From: CAIVAT01 sp964455285
GTDB taxonomy: Bacteria > Bacteroidota > Bacteroidia > Bacteroidales > FEN-979
Reading direction: 5' to 3'
Assembly (NCBI GenBank): GCA_964455285.1
Contig: CAYVVG010000006.1
Location: 1-64,000, forward strand
Length of the DNA: 64,000 nt
Part shown: in pieces, positions 51,934 through 61,657 of the stretch
Layout of the letters: the number at the start of each line of letters is the position of its first letter
Position numbering within the stretch: the stretch's first letter is position 1
Translations under genes and position numbers: made by a program
Notes under the pieces: generated by a model
The model's database searches: none
What the model was told of the DNA's origin: nothing
Seen by the model: only the letters and a program-made list of their open reading frames with translations

Positions 51934-53235
51934 ATGAAAACCCTTCTCCGAAGTGCGGGGATCTTGCTGTTCACGGCCATAGCCGGGGTTCTCCCGGCCC
52001 AGGAACCCCTGGTGCTCTCGCTCGACAGCGCCGTAAACCATGCGATCCACCACAACCGGGCGCTGATCAACTCGCGCCATTCGGTCGACAAAATGACCCA
52101 GCGGGTCAGGGAGTCGATCGCCACCGGATTGCCCCAGGTCAACGCAACCATCGACTACACCAATTACCTGGGGGCCGAAGCCACCCTGAAGCTGAGCGAT
52201 GCCGCCCCCCCGGCGACCATTTCGTTCAACCCCACCAGCAACCTGAAAGCCAGCGTCAGCCAGTTGGTCTTCAGCGGCAGCTATATCGTCGGGCTGCAGA
52301 TCGCCAACCTGGCGAAGAAACTGAGCGAGCAAAGCTACCTGAAAGACGAAGCCGATGTGAAAGAGCAGGTGATTCAGGCCTATTACCTCATCCTGGCCAG
52401 CGAACGCATTTTGGGCGTGCTGAAAGAGAACGTCGTCAACGCCCGCCGGATCTGGGAGAACACCACCCGCATCGCCCAGGCCGGCATGCTCGAGGAGACC
52501 GATGCGAAAAAGCTTCAGATCATGGTGACCACCGTCGAGAACCAGGTAAGATCGACCGAACGGCAGGTGGAACTGGGCTACAACCTCCTGCGGCTTCAAC
52601 TCGGCCTCGATCCCGGCCAGCCACTGAAACTTACATCGGCCCTCGGCGATCTTGCCGAGCGGTACCTTTTCCTCGCCGCGCCGGCCCCTGCCTTCAGCGT
52701 GAACGAGAACCTGACTTACAAACTGGTACAGATGAACGAGGATATCGCCGGCAAAACGATCCGGCTGCGCCAGTCGTCCTACCTGCCCACGCTGGCAGCC
52801 TACTACTCCTACAACGAAAAACTGAAGAAACCGCTGTTCGACATGACCCCGAAGCACGCCGTGGGCCTCACGCTGAACATCCCCATCTTTTCGGGGGGAC
52901 AACGCCTGGCCCAGGTGAAACAGGCCGGCATCGACCGCGACATCGCCGGGAATTCACGGGAGCTGTTATCCCAGCAGCTCTTGATCCAGGATCAGCAGCA
53001 GCGGTTCAATTACCAGAACCTGCTCGATCAGTTCAACAACCAGAAAACGAACCGGGAGATCGCCCGTGAGGTGCTGGAAAAGACCGAACGAAAGTTCAAC
53101 CAGGGGGTGGTTTCCACACTGGAACTCACCACCGCCAACTCCGAATACCTTACCACCGAAACCACTTACACCAGCCTTCTGCTCCAGTTGCTGAACGCCG
53201 AGCTGGCCATCCGTAAAACCAACAATAAATTATAA
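51934..53235 (+). CDS. TolC-family outer-membrane efflux protein
   Basis: A 433-residue protein with a signal peptide (ends near GVLPAQE) and the two repeated helical-hairpin plus beta-barrel halves of outer-membrane efflux channels (LSLDSAVNHAIHHNRAL ... VGLTLNIPIFSGGQRLAQVKQA). It forms the outer-membrane channel for the RND pump encoded next. Four bases separate it from the adaptor gene. Confidence 0.93.
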   Translation: MKTLLRSAGILLFTAIAGVLPAQEPLVLSLDSAVNHAIHHNRALINSRHSVDKMTQRVRESIATGLPQVNATIDYTNYLGAEATLKLSDAAPPATISFNPTSNLKASVSQLVFSGSYIVGLQIANLAKKLSEQSYLKDEADVKEQVIQAYYLILASERILGVLKENVVNARRIWENTTRIAQAGMLEETDAKKLQIMVTTVENQVRSTERQVELGYNLLRLQLGLDPGQPLKLTSALGDLAERYLFLAAPAPAFSVNENLTYKLVQMNEDIAGKTIRLRQSSYLPTLAAYYSYNEKLKKPLFDMTPKHAVGLTLNIPIFSGGQRLAQVKQAGIDRDIAGNSRELLSQQLLIQDQQQRFNYQNLLDQFNNQKTNREIAREVLEKTERKFNQGVVSTLELTTANSEYLTTETTYTSLLLQLLNAELAIRKTNNKL

Positions 53236-53238
53236 TAC

Positions 53239-54300
53239 ATGCTTTTCATGAAATCGTTTAAACCATTCCCTGTTACCGTGGCCGCCATGCTGATCGCGGC
53301 TGTCTCCTGTACGTCCGGAAAAAAAAGCGAACCGGCCAGGACCGCCTCCGACACCCTCGGGGAGGTGCCTGTCAGGACCACTGTCATCACGAAAGAGACC
53401 ATCAAGCGGCAGATCGAGTTCACCGCCACCCTCAGCCCCTTCGAAGAGGTGCACCTGGCTCCCGCTTCGCCGGGCCGCATCGAAAAGATCCACGTCGATA
53501 TCAGCGACCGGGTTAAGCAAGGACAGGTGGTGGCCCTCATGGACCGCACCAACCTGCAGCAGGCTCAGATCAATCTGATGAAGGTGAAGGCCGATTTCCG
53601 CCGCTTCGACACGCTGAAAAAGACGCGCAGCATCGCCGATCAGCAGTACGACCAGATGAAATCGGCCTACGAGATCGCCGAGAACAGTTACAACTTCCTG
53701 CTTGAGAACACCCAGTTGAAAGCCCCCTTCGACGGGGTGATCTCGGGCAAGTATTTCGAAGATGGAGAGATCTACTCGGGATCCCCGGTAGCCGCAGTGG
53801 GAAAGCCGGCCCTCCTCTCCATCGTCCAGATCAACCGGCTGAAAGCACTGGTCGGCATTTCGGCAGGGTATTTCCCGCTGATCCGCAACGGGATGAAGGC
53901 AGAGGTGACCAGCGACATCTATCCCGGGCGCCTCTTCAGCGGCGAGATCTACCGGATCTACCCGACCATCGACAACGCCACTAAGACCTTCACGGCCGAG
54001 CTGAAGATCCCCAACGACGCGCTCACGCTCCGTCCGGGGATGTTCGCCAAGATCCGGCTCGACCTGGGCAAGGGCGATGCCCTGCTGGTGCCCACCATCG
54101 CCCTCATCAAGCAAACGGGCACCAACGATATGTACGTGTTCGTCAACAAAGATGGCAAAGCGGTGAAAACCCCGGTGAAGATAGGGACGATCGTGGACGA
54201 CCGGACGGAGATCCTGGAAGGCCTTGACAGCGGTGACGAGGTCGTCACCTCGGGGCAAAACAAGCTCCTCCACCAGTCGCTCCTCAAGATTATCCGGTAA
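53239..54300 (+). CDS. RND efflux periplasmic adaptor lipoprotein
   Basis: A 353-residue membrane-fusion protein. Lipobox (AAVSC), lipoyl-like halves (PASPGRIEKIHVDISDRVKQGQVVA; LKAPFDGVISGKYFEDGEIY), a coiled-coil hairpin between them and the beta-barrel/MP domains. Links the inner-membrane pump to the TolC channel. ATG at 53248 is an equally good start and gives a more typical basic signal-peptide N-terminus. Confidence 0.93.
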   Translation: MLFMKSFKPFPVTVAAMLIAAVSCTSGKKSEPARTASDTLGEVPVRTTVITKETIKRQIEFTATLSPFEEVHLAPASPGRIEKIHVDISDRVKQGQVVALMDRTNLQQAQINLMKVKADFRRFDTLKKTRSIADQQYDQMKSAYEIAENSYNFLLENTQLKAPFDGVISGKYFEDGEIYSGSPVAAVGKPALLSIVQINRLKALVGISAGYFPLIRNGMKAEVTSDIYPGRLFSGEIYRIYPTIDNATKTFTAELKIPNDALTLRPGMFAKIRLDLGKGDALLVPTIALIKQTGTNDMYVFVNKDGKAVKTPVKIGTIVDDRTEILEGLDSGDEVVTSGQNKLLHQSLLKIIR

Positions 54301-54342
54301 CACCGGTAAATCATTCATTGACAGGAAGAAAAACAGCACACC

Positions 54343-57300
54343 ATGAGCTTGTACAGCACCTCCGTTAAGAATCCCATCACCACCCTCATGATCTTCATCG
54401 CGGTGATCATCCTGGGTCTTTACTCCTATTACCGTCTGCCCGTGGATTATTTCCCTAAGATGGATCCGCCCTACATCTCGGTGTTCACCTATTACAACGG
54501 GGCCAACGCCGCCGATGTCGAACAGAACATCACCCGCAAGCTCGAGGATGGTTTCGGCACCATCACCAACCTGAAGAAGATCACCTCGAAGTCGAAAGAC
54601 AACATCTCGGTGATCACGCTGGAATTCGACTGGGGCACCAACCTCGACGAGGCGACCAACGAAGTGCGCGACGCCGTGGGGATGGCCGAACGCAACCTGC
54701 CCGACGAGGTGGAAAGTCCGACGATCTTCCGCATCAGCACCAGCATGATCCCCGTGATCATGTTCAGCGTGACGGCCGATGAGAGTTATGCCGGGATCAA
54801 AGACATCCTCGACACCAAACTTATCCAGCCGCTGAACCGCATCGACGGGGTGGGTAACATATTCCAGATCGGAGCCCCCGTGCGGGCGGTGATGGTCGAG
54901 GTGGACCCCCGCAAACTCGACGCCTACAACCTGACGGTCGAACAGGTGTCGGGCATCCTGGCGGCCAACAACCTCAACCTCCCCTCGGGCAACCTCGAGA
55001 TGGGCAAATCGGATCTGCCTTTGCGCCTCCAGGGGGAGTTCGAATCGAGCAACGTCATCGGCAACATCATCCTCAGCAACGCCGCCGGAAAGACCGTGTA
55101 CCTCAGGGATGTGGCCACGGTGCGCGACAGCCTGAAGGACATCAATTCGTACGAGCGGTCCAACGGCCGGAAGAGCGTCAGGATCATGATCCAGAAACAG
55201 TCGGACGCCAACACCGTCACCGTCGCCAACAAGATCAAGAAGAAACTCGAAACCATAAGCAAAACCCTGCCTCCCGACATCCGGGTCGAGGTCCTGATGG
55301 ATTCCTCCATCAACACCATGAATTCCATCAACAACCTCTCGGAAACGCTTCTTTACGCGCTGCTCTTCGTTGTGCTGGTGGTAATCCTGTTCCTGGGGCA
55401 GGGAAAGGCGACCTTTATCATCTCGCTGTCCATCCCGATCTCGCTGATCGCGGGTTTCATTTACATGTACCTTTCGGGAGACACCATCAACATCATCACT
55501 CTCTCGTCGCTCTCGATCGCCATCGGGCTCGTGGTCGACGACTCGATCGTGGTGCTTGAGAACATCACCAAAAAGCTGGAACGGGGAGGCTTTGTCAGGG
55601 AGTCGGCCATATACGGCACCAGTGAAGTCAGCCTGGCGGTGATCGCCTCCACCCTCACCATCATCGCGGTATTCCTTCCTCTTACCATGCTGGGCGGCAT
55701 CACCGGCATCCTCTTCCGCCCGCTGGGCTGGGTCGTCACCATCTCGGTCGCCACTTCGGTATTCGTTTCCATGTCGCTGGTCCCCATGCTGACCTCGCGG
55801 ATGCTGACCGCCCGGTTGCCCGACCGGAATTCGGTCCGCGGGAGGATCTACTGGTTCTCGCAGAGCATCCTGGGAAAGATGGACGACGTGTATGCCCGTA
55901 CGCTTGCATGGGCGGTGAGTCACCGCTGGCTGGTGATCGGCATCGCCACCGTGGTGTTCGTCGCCTCGATGTTCCTGGTCAGGGTGATCGGTTCCGAATT
56001 CATGCCGGCCACCGACAACGACCGCATCTCGGCCCAGGTCAAACTGGCCCAGGGCACCCGGCTGGAGGAGACGGCGCTGACGGCTCACTACCTCGACTCG
56101 GTTTTCATCTCCAAATACCCGGAGGCCGAGATCGTTTCGACCAGCGCCGGGGTGGGCGACGGAAGCACGCTGGCGGCCATCTTCACCGAAACGGGGAACT
56201 ATATCATCAATTACACCTTCAAAATGAAGCAGCGCAAGGACCGCACCCGCGACATCTTTGAGATCGCCAACGAGATGCGCAAGGAGATCGCGGTGCTGCC
56301 CGAGGTGGAAAAATTCTACGTCGATCCCGGCAGCTCGCGTTCCTCGAGCGCCATGGGCATGGGAGGCGGTAACAACCTCGAAGTGAAGATCTACGGCAAC
56401 GATTTCGACGAAACCAACGTGATCGCCGAGAAGATGGCCGGAGCCCTCAAAAAGATCCGGGGCACCCGCGACGTCCTGATCAGCCGCGACCCGGAGAAGA
56501 CCGAGCTGCAGCTGGTGCTCGACGCGGAGAAGATGACCTCGTTCGGGCTGACGACAGCCGGGGTGGCCACGGCGATCCGCAACCGCATCAACGGGGTCAC
56601 CGCCACCAGGTACCGCGAGGACGGCAACGAATACGACGTGATCGTGCAGTATGCCGAGCCGTTCCGCCGGTCGACCGAAGACGTACAGAACATCACCATC
56701 ATGACGCCGCAGGGAAAGATGGTCAGGCTCAGCGAGATCACCCTGCTCAAACGGTTCTACTCCCCGCCCAACATCGAACGCGAGAACAAAGTCCGGGTGG
56801 TGACCGTTTCGGCGGCGCTTTCGGGTACCGATATCGGAACCGTCGAAGCGACGCTGGAACCGGAGATCGCGAAGATGGACATCCCGGGCGACGTTTCGAT
56901 CGACTATGGCGGGAGCGCCGAGAACATGAAGGAGTCGTTCCAGAGCCTGATCCTGCTGATCCTGTTGTCGATGATCCTGGTCTATATCGTGATGGCCTCG
57001 CAGTTCGAGTCGCTCACCGAGCCCTTCATCATCATGTTCTCGATCCCCTTCGCCTTCACAGGAGTGTTTATCGGACTTTATGTGTTCGGTACGACGATCA
57101 GTGTCATCTCGCTCATCGGGGCGGTCATGCTGATCGGGATCGTCGTGAAGAACGGCATCATCCTCGTCGATTACACCAACCTCGAGGTTGACCGCGGGTT
57201 TTCGCTGCGCAACGCCGTGATCACGGCGGGACGGTCGCGGTTGCGCCCGGTGGTGATGACCTCGCTCACGATGATCCTGGCCATGATCCCCATGATCCTG

Positions 57301-57477
57301 TCGCGGGGGAGCGGTTCGGAGACGTGGCGGCCGATGGCCATCGCGATCTTTTTCGGCCTCACCTTTTCGACCCTGGTGACGCTGATCCTGATCCCGACCA
57401 TTTATACCATTTTCGGGGTCGGAAAGATCAAAAAGGCGCGAAAGGCGCAGGAAAAAGTATTAACCGGAAAAGTATAG
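54343..57477 (+). CDS. RND efflux transporter (HAE family) permease
   Basis: A 1044-residue proton-driven pump with 12 membrane helices and two large periplasmic loops. The proton-relay residues are visible: Asp399-Asp400 in GLVVDDSIVVLEN and Lys936 in IGIVVKNGIILVDYT. The type (HAE rather than heavy-metal CzcA) follows from the DD/K pattern. Substrates are probably hydrophobic drugs, bile-like compounds or lipids. It follows the adaptor gene by 42 bases. Confidence 0.94.
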   Translation: MSLYSTSVKNPITTLMIFIAVIILGLYSYYRLPVDYFPKMDPPYISVFTYYNGANAADVEQNITRKLEDGFGTITNLKKITSKSKDNISVITLEFDWGTNLDEATNEVRDAVGMAERNLPDEVESPTIFRISTSMIPVIMFSVTADESYAGIKDILDTKLIQPLNRIDGVGNIFQIGAPVRAVMVEVDPRKLDAYNLTVEQVSGILAANNLNLPSGNLEMGKSDLPLRLQGEFESSNVIGNIILSNAAGKTVYLRDVATVRDSLKDINSYERSNGRKSVRIMIQKQSDANTVTVANKIKKKLETISKTLPPDIRVEVLMDSSINTMNSINNLSETLLYALLFVVLVVILFLGQGKATFIISLSIPISLIAGFIYMYLSGDTINIITLSSLSIAIGLVVDDSIVVLENITKKLERGGFVRESAIYGTSEVSLAVIASTLTIIAVFLPLTMLGGITGILFRPLGWVVTISVATSVFVSMSLVPMLTSRMLTARLPDRNSVRGRIYWFSQSILGKMDDVYARTLAWAVSHRWLVIGIATVVFVASMFLVRVIGSEFMPATDNDRISAQVKLAQGTRLEETALTAHYLDSVFISKYPEAEIVSTSAGVGDGSTLAAIFTETGNYIINYTFKMKQRKDRTRDIFEIANEMRKEIAVLPEVEKFYVDPGSSRSSSAMGMGGGNNLEVKIYGNDFDETNVIAEKMAGALKKIRGTRDVLISRDPEKTELQLVLDAEKMTSFGLTTAGVATAIRNRINGVTATRYREDGNEYDVIVQYAEPFRRSTEDVQNITIMTPQGKMVRLSEITLLKRFYSPPNIERENKVRVVTVSAALSGTDIGTVEATLEPEIAKMDIPGDVSIDYGGSAENMKESFQSLILLILLSMILVYIVMASQFESLTEPFIIMFSIPFAFTGVFIGLYVFGTTISVISLIGAVMLIGIVVKNGIILVDYTNLEVDRGFSLRNAVITAGRSRLRPVVMTSLTMILAMIPMILSRGSGSETWRPMAIAIFFGLTFSTLVTLILIPTIYTIFGVGKIKKARKAQEKVLTGKV

Positions 57478-57481
57478 CCGC

Positions 57482-57775
57482 ATGAAAGCCGTATTTATCG
57501 TTTACAATCAATCGCTGTCGGGGCAGATCGGGGATATTATCGACGCGCTCATGATCAGGGGTTTCACCCGGTGGACCGGCATCACCGGTACCGGTTCGCA
57601 GAAAGGGCTGCCCCACGCAGGCACGCATACCTGGCCCGAGCTCAACCACGCCCACCTGGTGGTCATCGACGACGAAAAGGTGAAACCCTTGCTGGCCCGG
57701 CTGAAAAGTCTCGACGAGTCGGTCGGGGATCAGGGATTGCGGGCCTTTGTGTGGACTGTGGAGGAGATGATCTGA
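57482..57775 (+). CDS. PG0541-family, PII-like efflux-associated protein
   Basis: A 97-residue protein with a ferredoxin-like PII fold pattern: strand KAVFIVYNQ, helix GQIGDIIDALMIRG, T-loop-like stretch TGTGSQKGLPHAGTHTWPE, then AHLVVIDDEKVKPLLARLKSL and a final strand. In Porphyromonas the PG0541 protein also follows an RND pump, which fits its position 4 bases after the permease stop. A sensory or regulatory role on the pump, perhaps through a bound ligand, is inferred. Confidence 0.78.
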   Translation: MKAVFIVYNQSLSGQIGDIIDALMIRGFTRWTGITGTGSQKGLPHAGTHTWPELNHAHLVVIDDEKVKPLLARLKSLDESVGDQGLRAFVWTVEEMI

Positions 57776-57823
57776 GGCAGCCGGGAAAATCATGCCTTCG
57801 CATTTTGCGTGGCTTCTTTTCTT

Positions 57824-57831
57824 TACCTTTG
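57824..57831 (+). promoter_or_regulatory. Predicted -7 box (TACCTTTG) of the Kdp-like two-component operon
   Basis: Exact TAnnTTTG, 20 bases before the histidine-kinase ATG. Confidence 0.6.
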
Positions 57832-57850
57832 GTCCGGATAACCGGACCGG

Positions 57851-58930
57851 ATGAAACGAATCAAGACCCGGAATTTCCCCCCCGGCGTACAATACCTCGT
57901 ATGCATCACCCTGGTGCTGGCCGTTTCAGGGATTCTTTACCCGACCAGTCCGTACATCGGGTACCGGGTGGTCGCCCTGGTGCTGCTGATGACCGTGTCG
58001 GTCATCGCCATGCTGTTCGACATCCTGCCGGTGATGGCTGCCGCCGTCCTGAGTGCCGTAATCTGGAACTTTTTCTTCATCCCTCCCCTCTTTACCTTTC
58101 ACATCGAGGACACGGAGGATACGCTGTTATTCCTGCTTTATTTCCTGATCGCCTTCATCAACGCAACGCTGACCTTCAAGATACGGGAGGCGGAGAAACG
58201 GGCCCGCGACAAAGAGGAGCAGGATAACCTCATCCGGCTTTACAACACGTTGTTCAATTCGCTCTCGCACGAACTCCGGACTCCCGTCGCCTCGATCATC
58301 GGAGCCCTCGACACGCTTCGCGAAAACCGCGACACCCTTACCGAAACCAACCGGGAGGATCTGCTGGCCGTGATCGGCAAAGCCGGATTCGAGCTCAACC
58401 GGGAGGTTGACAACCTGCTCAGCATGAGTCGCCTGGAGAGCGGCATGCTGAGGCTCCGGCCCGACTGGAGCGATATGGGCGATGTGGTACATTCGGTGTT
58501 CCGGAAGTTGCTGCCCGAAGGCGACCGGCGTCTGATGTACCTGCCCGACGACAACCTTCCCCTGTTCCGTTTTGATGCAGGCATCGTGGAGCAGATCCTC
58601 AACAATTTGATTCACAATGCGCTTCATCACACCCCGGAGCATACCGGGATCCGGATCGGGGTCATGCACCGGGGAGAAGCGTGTGTGATCACCGTATCCG
58701 ACCGGGGTCCGGGATTCCCGCCGCATGAGATCGACCGGGTATTCGACAAGTTTTACCGTTTGCCGGGCGACACTACCGGTGGCACGGGGCTGGGGCTGTC
58801 GATCGTCAAAGGGTTCGTAGAGGCCCTGAACGGGACGGTCACGCTGGAAAACATGCCGGAGGGGGGCGCCTGTTTCACCGTCACATTCCCGGCCGAAACC
58901 ACCTACATGAACCTCCTGAAAAATGAATAA
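57851..58930 (+). CDS. KdpD-like sensor histidine kinase, lacking the N-terminal KdpD domain
   Basis: A 359-residue kinase. Residues about 15-120 form a DUF4118 membrane region with four helices as in KdpD; HisKA has phospho-acceptor His140 in SLSHELRTPVASI; the HATPase domain has NLIHNALHH, DRGPGFP and GGTGLGLSIV. The cytosolic KdpD/Usp N-terminal part of E. coli KdpD (about 400 residues) is absent, so sensing must rely on the membrane part. It overlaps the response-regulator gene by 8 bases. Confidence 0.87.
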   Translation: MKRIKTRNFPPGVQYLVCITLVLAVSGILYPTSPYIGYRVVALVLLMTVSVIAMLFDILPVMAAAVLSAVIWNFFFIPPLFTFHIEDTEDTLLFLLYFLIAFINATLTFKIREAEKRARDKEEQDNLIRLYNTLFNSLSHELRTPVASIIGALDTLRENRDTLTETNREDLLAVIGKAGFELNREVDNLLSMSRLESGMLRLRPDWSDMGDVVHSVFRKLLPEGDRRLMYLPDDNLPLFRFDAGIVEQILNNLIHNALHHTPEHTGIRIGVMHRGEACVITVSDRGPGFPPHEIDRVFDKFYRLPGDTTGGTGLGLSIVKGFVEALNGTVTLENMPEGGACFTVTFPAETTYMNLLKNE

Positions 58931-59600
58931 AAGCTCGATACTCGTGATCGAAGATGAGCCGCAGATCCGGAAGCTGCTGGAGATCAACCTGGAAAGCAAC
59001 GGGTACAGCGTCCTTCAGGCTTCGACGGGCGCCGAGGGGATCCGCCTGGCAGCCAGTCACTCCCCCGACCTGGTGCTGCTCGACATCGGGCTGCCCGACA
59101 TCAGCGGGCATGAGGTGCTGCGGGAGTTGCGCAGCTGGTTCACCCACGCGGTCATCATCCTTTCGGTTCGCGACAGCGAATCGGACATCGTGAGCGCCCT
59201 CGACAACGGGGCGACCGATTACCTGACGAAGCCCTTCCGCACGGCGGAGCTGCTGGCCCGCATCCGGTCGGCGATCCGGCGCAACGAGGGGCCGGCAGGC
59301 ATCAGCGTCGTGGAATCGGGCAACCTGGTCATCGATCTGGCTGCCCGCAGCGTAAAAAAGAACGGCGAATTCGTGAAGCTTACCTCGACCGAATACCGGC
59401 TGCTGGCTCTGCTCGCCCGTAACGAGGGTTGTGTGCTCACCCACCAGTACCTCCTGAAGGAGGTGTGGGGTGTGGGATACCAGAACGAATCGCAGTACTT
59501 GCGGGTATTTGTCGGAACTCTTCGCAGGAAGCTCGAAGAGGACGCCGACCATCCCCGGCATATCCTCACCGAGAGCGGCGTCGGGTACCGTTTTCTTTAA
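58923..59600 (+). CDS. KdpE-like response regulator (OmpR family)
   Basis: A 225-residue regulator. The receiver domain has phospho-acceptor Asp54 in LVLLDIGLPD, and YLTKPF. A winged helix (about 130-225) ends in RKLEEDADHPRHILTESGVGYRF. It is probably phosphorylated by the kinase it overlaps. The next gene is kup, with a KdpE-box-like TTTATA-N5-TTAAC (59605-59620) upstream, so it likely controls potassium uptake. Confidence 0.88.
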   Translation: MNKSSILVIEDEPQIRKLLEINLESNGYSVLQASTGAEGIRLAASHSPDLVLLDIGLPDISGHEVLRELRSWFTHAVIILSVRDSESDIVSALDNGATDYLTKPFRTAELLARIRSAIRRNEGPAGISVVESGNLVIDLAARSVKKNGEFVKLTSTEYRLLALLARNEGCVLTHQYLLKEVWGVGYQNESQYLRVFVGTLRRKLEEDADHPRHILTESGVGYRFL

Positions 59601-59604
59601 CATC

Positions 59605-59620
59605 TTTATAATTTCTTAAC
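59605..59620 (+). promoter_or_regulatory. Candidate KdpE-type site upstream of kup
   Basis: TTTATA-N5-TTAAC resembles the E. coli KdpE site TTTATA-N5-TTTACA, and lies right after the regulator stop codon. The match is partial and unproven. Confidence 0.35.
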
Positions 59621-59663
59621 GCTCCCGGGGGGAATTTTTACATTTTCCCATCACCGATCCAGC

Positions 59664-59671
59664 CACTTTTG
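59664..59671 (+). promoter_or_regulatory. Weak -7 box (CACTTTTG) of kup
   Basis: Seven of eight matches to TAnnTTTG followed by GCACC. The TTG at 59669 is in the box, so the ATG at 59696 is used as the start. Confidence 0.45.
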
Positions 59672-59695
59672 CACCCGTTGAAAACCGACAGGGGA

Positions 59696-61654
59696 ATGCA
59701 AAAGAACGGCCTGGTGGGAAAAGTGACACCGCTCACTCTGATCGTCGCACTCGGAATCATTTACGGCGACATCGGCACCAGTCCCCTCTATGTCATGAAA
59801 GCCATCGCCGGCGATCGTCCGCTCGACATGCTGCTGGTTTATGGCGGGGTTTCGTGTGTTTTCTGGACCCTGACCTTCCAGACCACAATAAAATACATCT
59901 ACCTTACCCTGAACGCCGACAATCACGGCGAAGGGGGAATATTTTCACTTTACGCCCTGGTGAGGAGATTCGGCAAGTACCTGGTCATCCCCACGATCCT
60001 GGGGGCCACTACTCTGCTGGCCGACGGCATCATCACCCCGCCCATTTCGGTCGCCTCGGCCGTCGAAGGGTTGACAGTACTACCGGGATTGGAGTCGCTT
60101 CAAACGGTGCCGATCGTCATTGTCATCCTTTCGGCCCTTTTCTTTTTCCAACGGTTTGGCACGCGGAAAATAGGGTCGGCATTCGGTCCGGCGATGATGG
60201 TATGGTTCTCCATGCTTTTCGTGCTTGGCATCTCCCAGGTACTGCAGCACCCGGAAATACTGCGGGCTGTCAATCCCATTTACGCTTTCCGCTTTGTGTC
60301 GGGTTATCCTCACGGATTCTGGCTTTTAGGCGCGGTTTTCCTGGCAACCACCGGCGCCGAGGCACTCTATTCCGACCTGGGGCATTGTGGAAAACAGAAC
60401 ATCAGGATCACCTGGGGTTTCGTGAAGTTGTGCCTGCTGACGAATTACCTGGGACAATCAGCCTGGATGCTCAGCCTGGGAGAAGGAGCCGCACTGGCAG
60501 GGCGCAATCCTTTCTTTTCGATCATGCCGGTGTGGTTTCTGCTGCCCGGTATCCTCATCGCCACGGTTGCCACCATCATCGCCTCCCAGGCGATGATCAG
60601 CGGCAGCTACACGCTGATCAACGAGGCCATGAACCTCAACTTCTGGCCGCGGATCGCTGTCAGGCAACCGACCGACCTGAAGGGCCAGATCTATATCCCC
60701 AGCGTGAACAACATCCTTTGGGCCGGTTGCATCCTGATGGTGCTGTATTTCCGTACCTCGACCCACATGGAAGCCGCCTACGGATTCTCCATCTCGATCG
60801 CCATGCTGATGACGACTTTTCTGCTGATGCATTATCTGTTCTACCTGAAAAAATGGAACCGGCTGGCCGTGCTGGGAATCTTCGTTCTGTTTGCGGCGAT
60901 CGAATTGTCCTTTTTCGTGGCCAACGTTGCCAAGATCAGGGAACGCTGGATGTTCCTGTTTTTCGAGCTTCTCATCTTCCTCACCATGTACACCTGGTAC
61001 TATGCCCGGAAGATCAACAACCGTTTTATCCGGTTCACCGAGCTTGGCCGGTACGTTCGTGACCTGAAAGCGCTGCATGCCGACACCACGGTCCCGAAAT
61101 TCGCCTCTCACCTGGTTTTCCTTACCAAGGCAAACAACCGGCACGAGGTGGAGGAGAAGATCATACGCTCGATCTTCGCCCGGAGACCCAAACGGGCCGA
61201 TGTTTACTGGCTGGTCCACATCAACCGCACCGAAGAGCCTTATAGCCTCACCTATAACGTGATGGAGCTGGTCGATAACCTGCTGTTCAAGATCAACATC
61301 AATGTCGGGTTCCGCATCCAGCCGCGCACGGAACTCTATTTCAAAAAGATCATCCGGAGGATGGCCGGGGAACGGGGAAACGAAATACCGGCCCTGCACG
61401 ATAGGCCCACGGACTATTGCCACGAACCCGACTTCGTATTCATCGTCATTGAAAAGTACCTGTCTGTCGAAAATCAGTTCACCTTTCTCGACGGAGTCCT
61501 CCTGAACACCTTCTTTTTCATGAAACGCCTGGGTCAGCGCGACGAAAAGGCATTCGGCCTCGATAAAAGCGATGTAGTGGTGGAATATGTCCCGCTGGTC
61601 TACCAGCAGGCCTCCTCCGATGAGTTAGTCAGGCAAGAACCCGAAAAATTCTAA
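59696..61654 (+). CDS. kup: Potassium uptake protein Kup
   Basis: A 652-residue potassium/proton symporter. The start is typical (KVTPLTLIVALGIIYGDIGTSPLYVMKAI), followed by about 12 membrane helices and the family element TTGAEALYSDLGHCGKQNIRITW. A 200-residue cytosolic C-terminal domain ends it. It follows a KdpD/E-like pair, and is 3 bases before a small gene, so the four genes form one potassium-homeostasis locus. Confidence 0.95.
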   Translation: MQKNGLVGKVTPLTLIVALGIIYGDIGTSPLYVMKAIAGDRPLDMLLVYGGVSCVFWTLTFQTTIKYIYLTLNADNHGEGGIFSLYALVRRFGKYLVIPTILGATTLLADGIITPPISVASAVEGLTVLPGLESLQTVPIVIVILSALFFFQRFGTRKIGSAFGPAMMVWFSMLFVLGISQVLQHPEILRAVNPIYAFRFVSGYPHGFWLLGAVFLATTGAEALYSDLGHCGKQNIRITWGFVKLCLLTNYLGQSAWMLSLGEGAALAGRNPFFSIMPVWFLLPGILIATVATIIASQAMISGSYTLINEAMNLNFWPRIAVRQPTDLKGQIYIPSVNNILWAGCILMVLYFRTSTHMEAAYGFSISIAMLMTTFLLMHYLFYLKKWNRLAVLGIFVLFAAIELSFFVANVAKIRERWMFLFFELLIFLTMYTWYYARKINNRFIRFTELGRYVRDLKALHADTTVPKFASHLVFLTKANNRHEVEEKIIRSIFARRPKRADVYWLVHINRTEEPYSLTYNVMELVDNLLFKININVGFRIQPRTELYFKKIIRRMAGERGNEIPALHDRPTDYCHEPDFVFIVIEKYLSVENQFTFLDGVLLNTFFFMKRLGQRDEKAFGLDKSDVVVEYVPLVYQQASSDELVRQEPEKF

Positions 61655-61657
61655 AAA

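Noticed and set aside
53230..56088. A 952-residue minus-strand protein
   Set aside because: It is the antisense shadow of the adaptor and RND permease genes, which have clear family motifs; long antisense frames are common in GC-rich DNA.
57851..59600. A kdpFABC potassium ATPase operon
   Set aside because: Only the sensor and regulator are similar to KdpD/E; the adjacent transporter is Kup.
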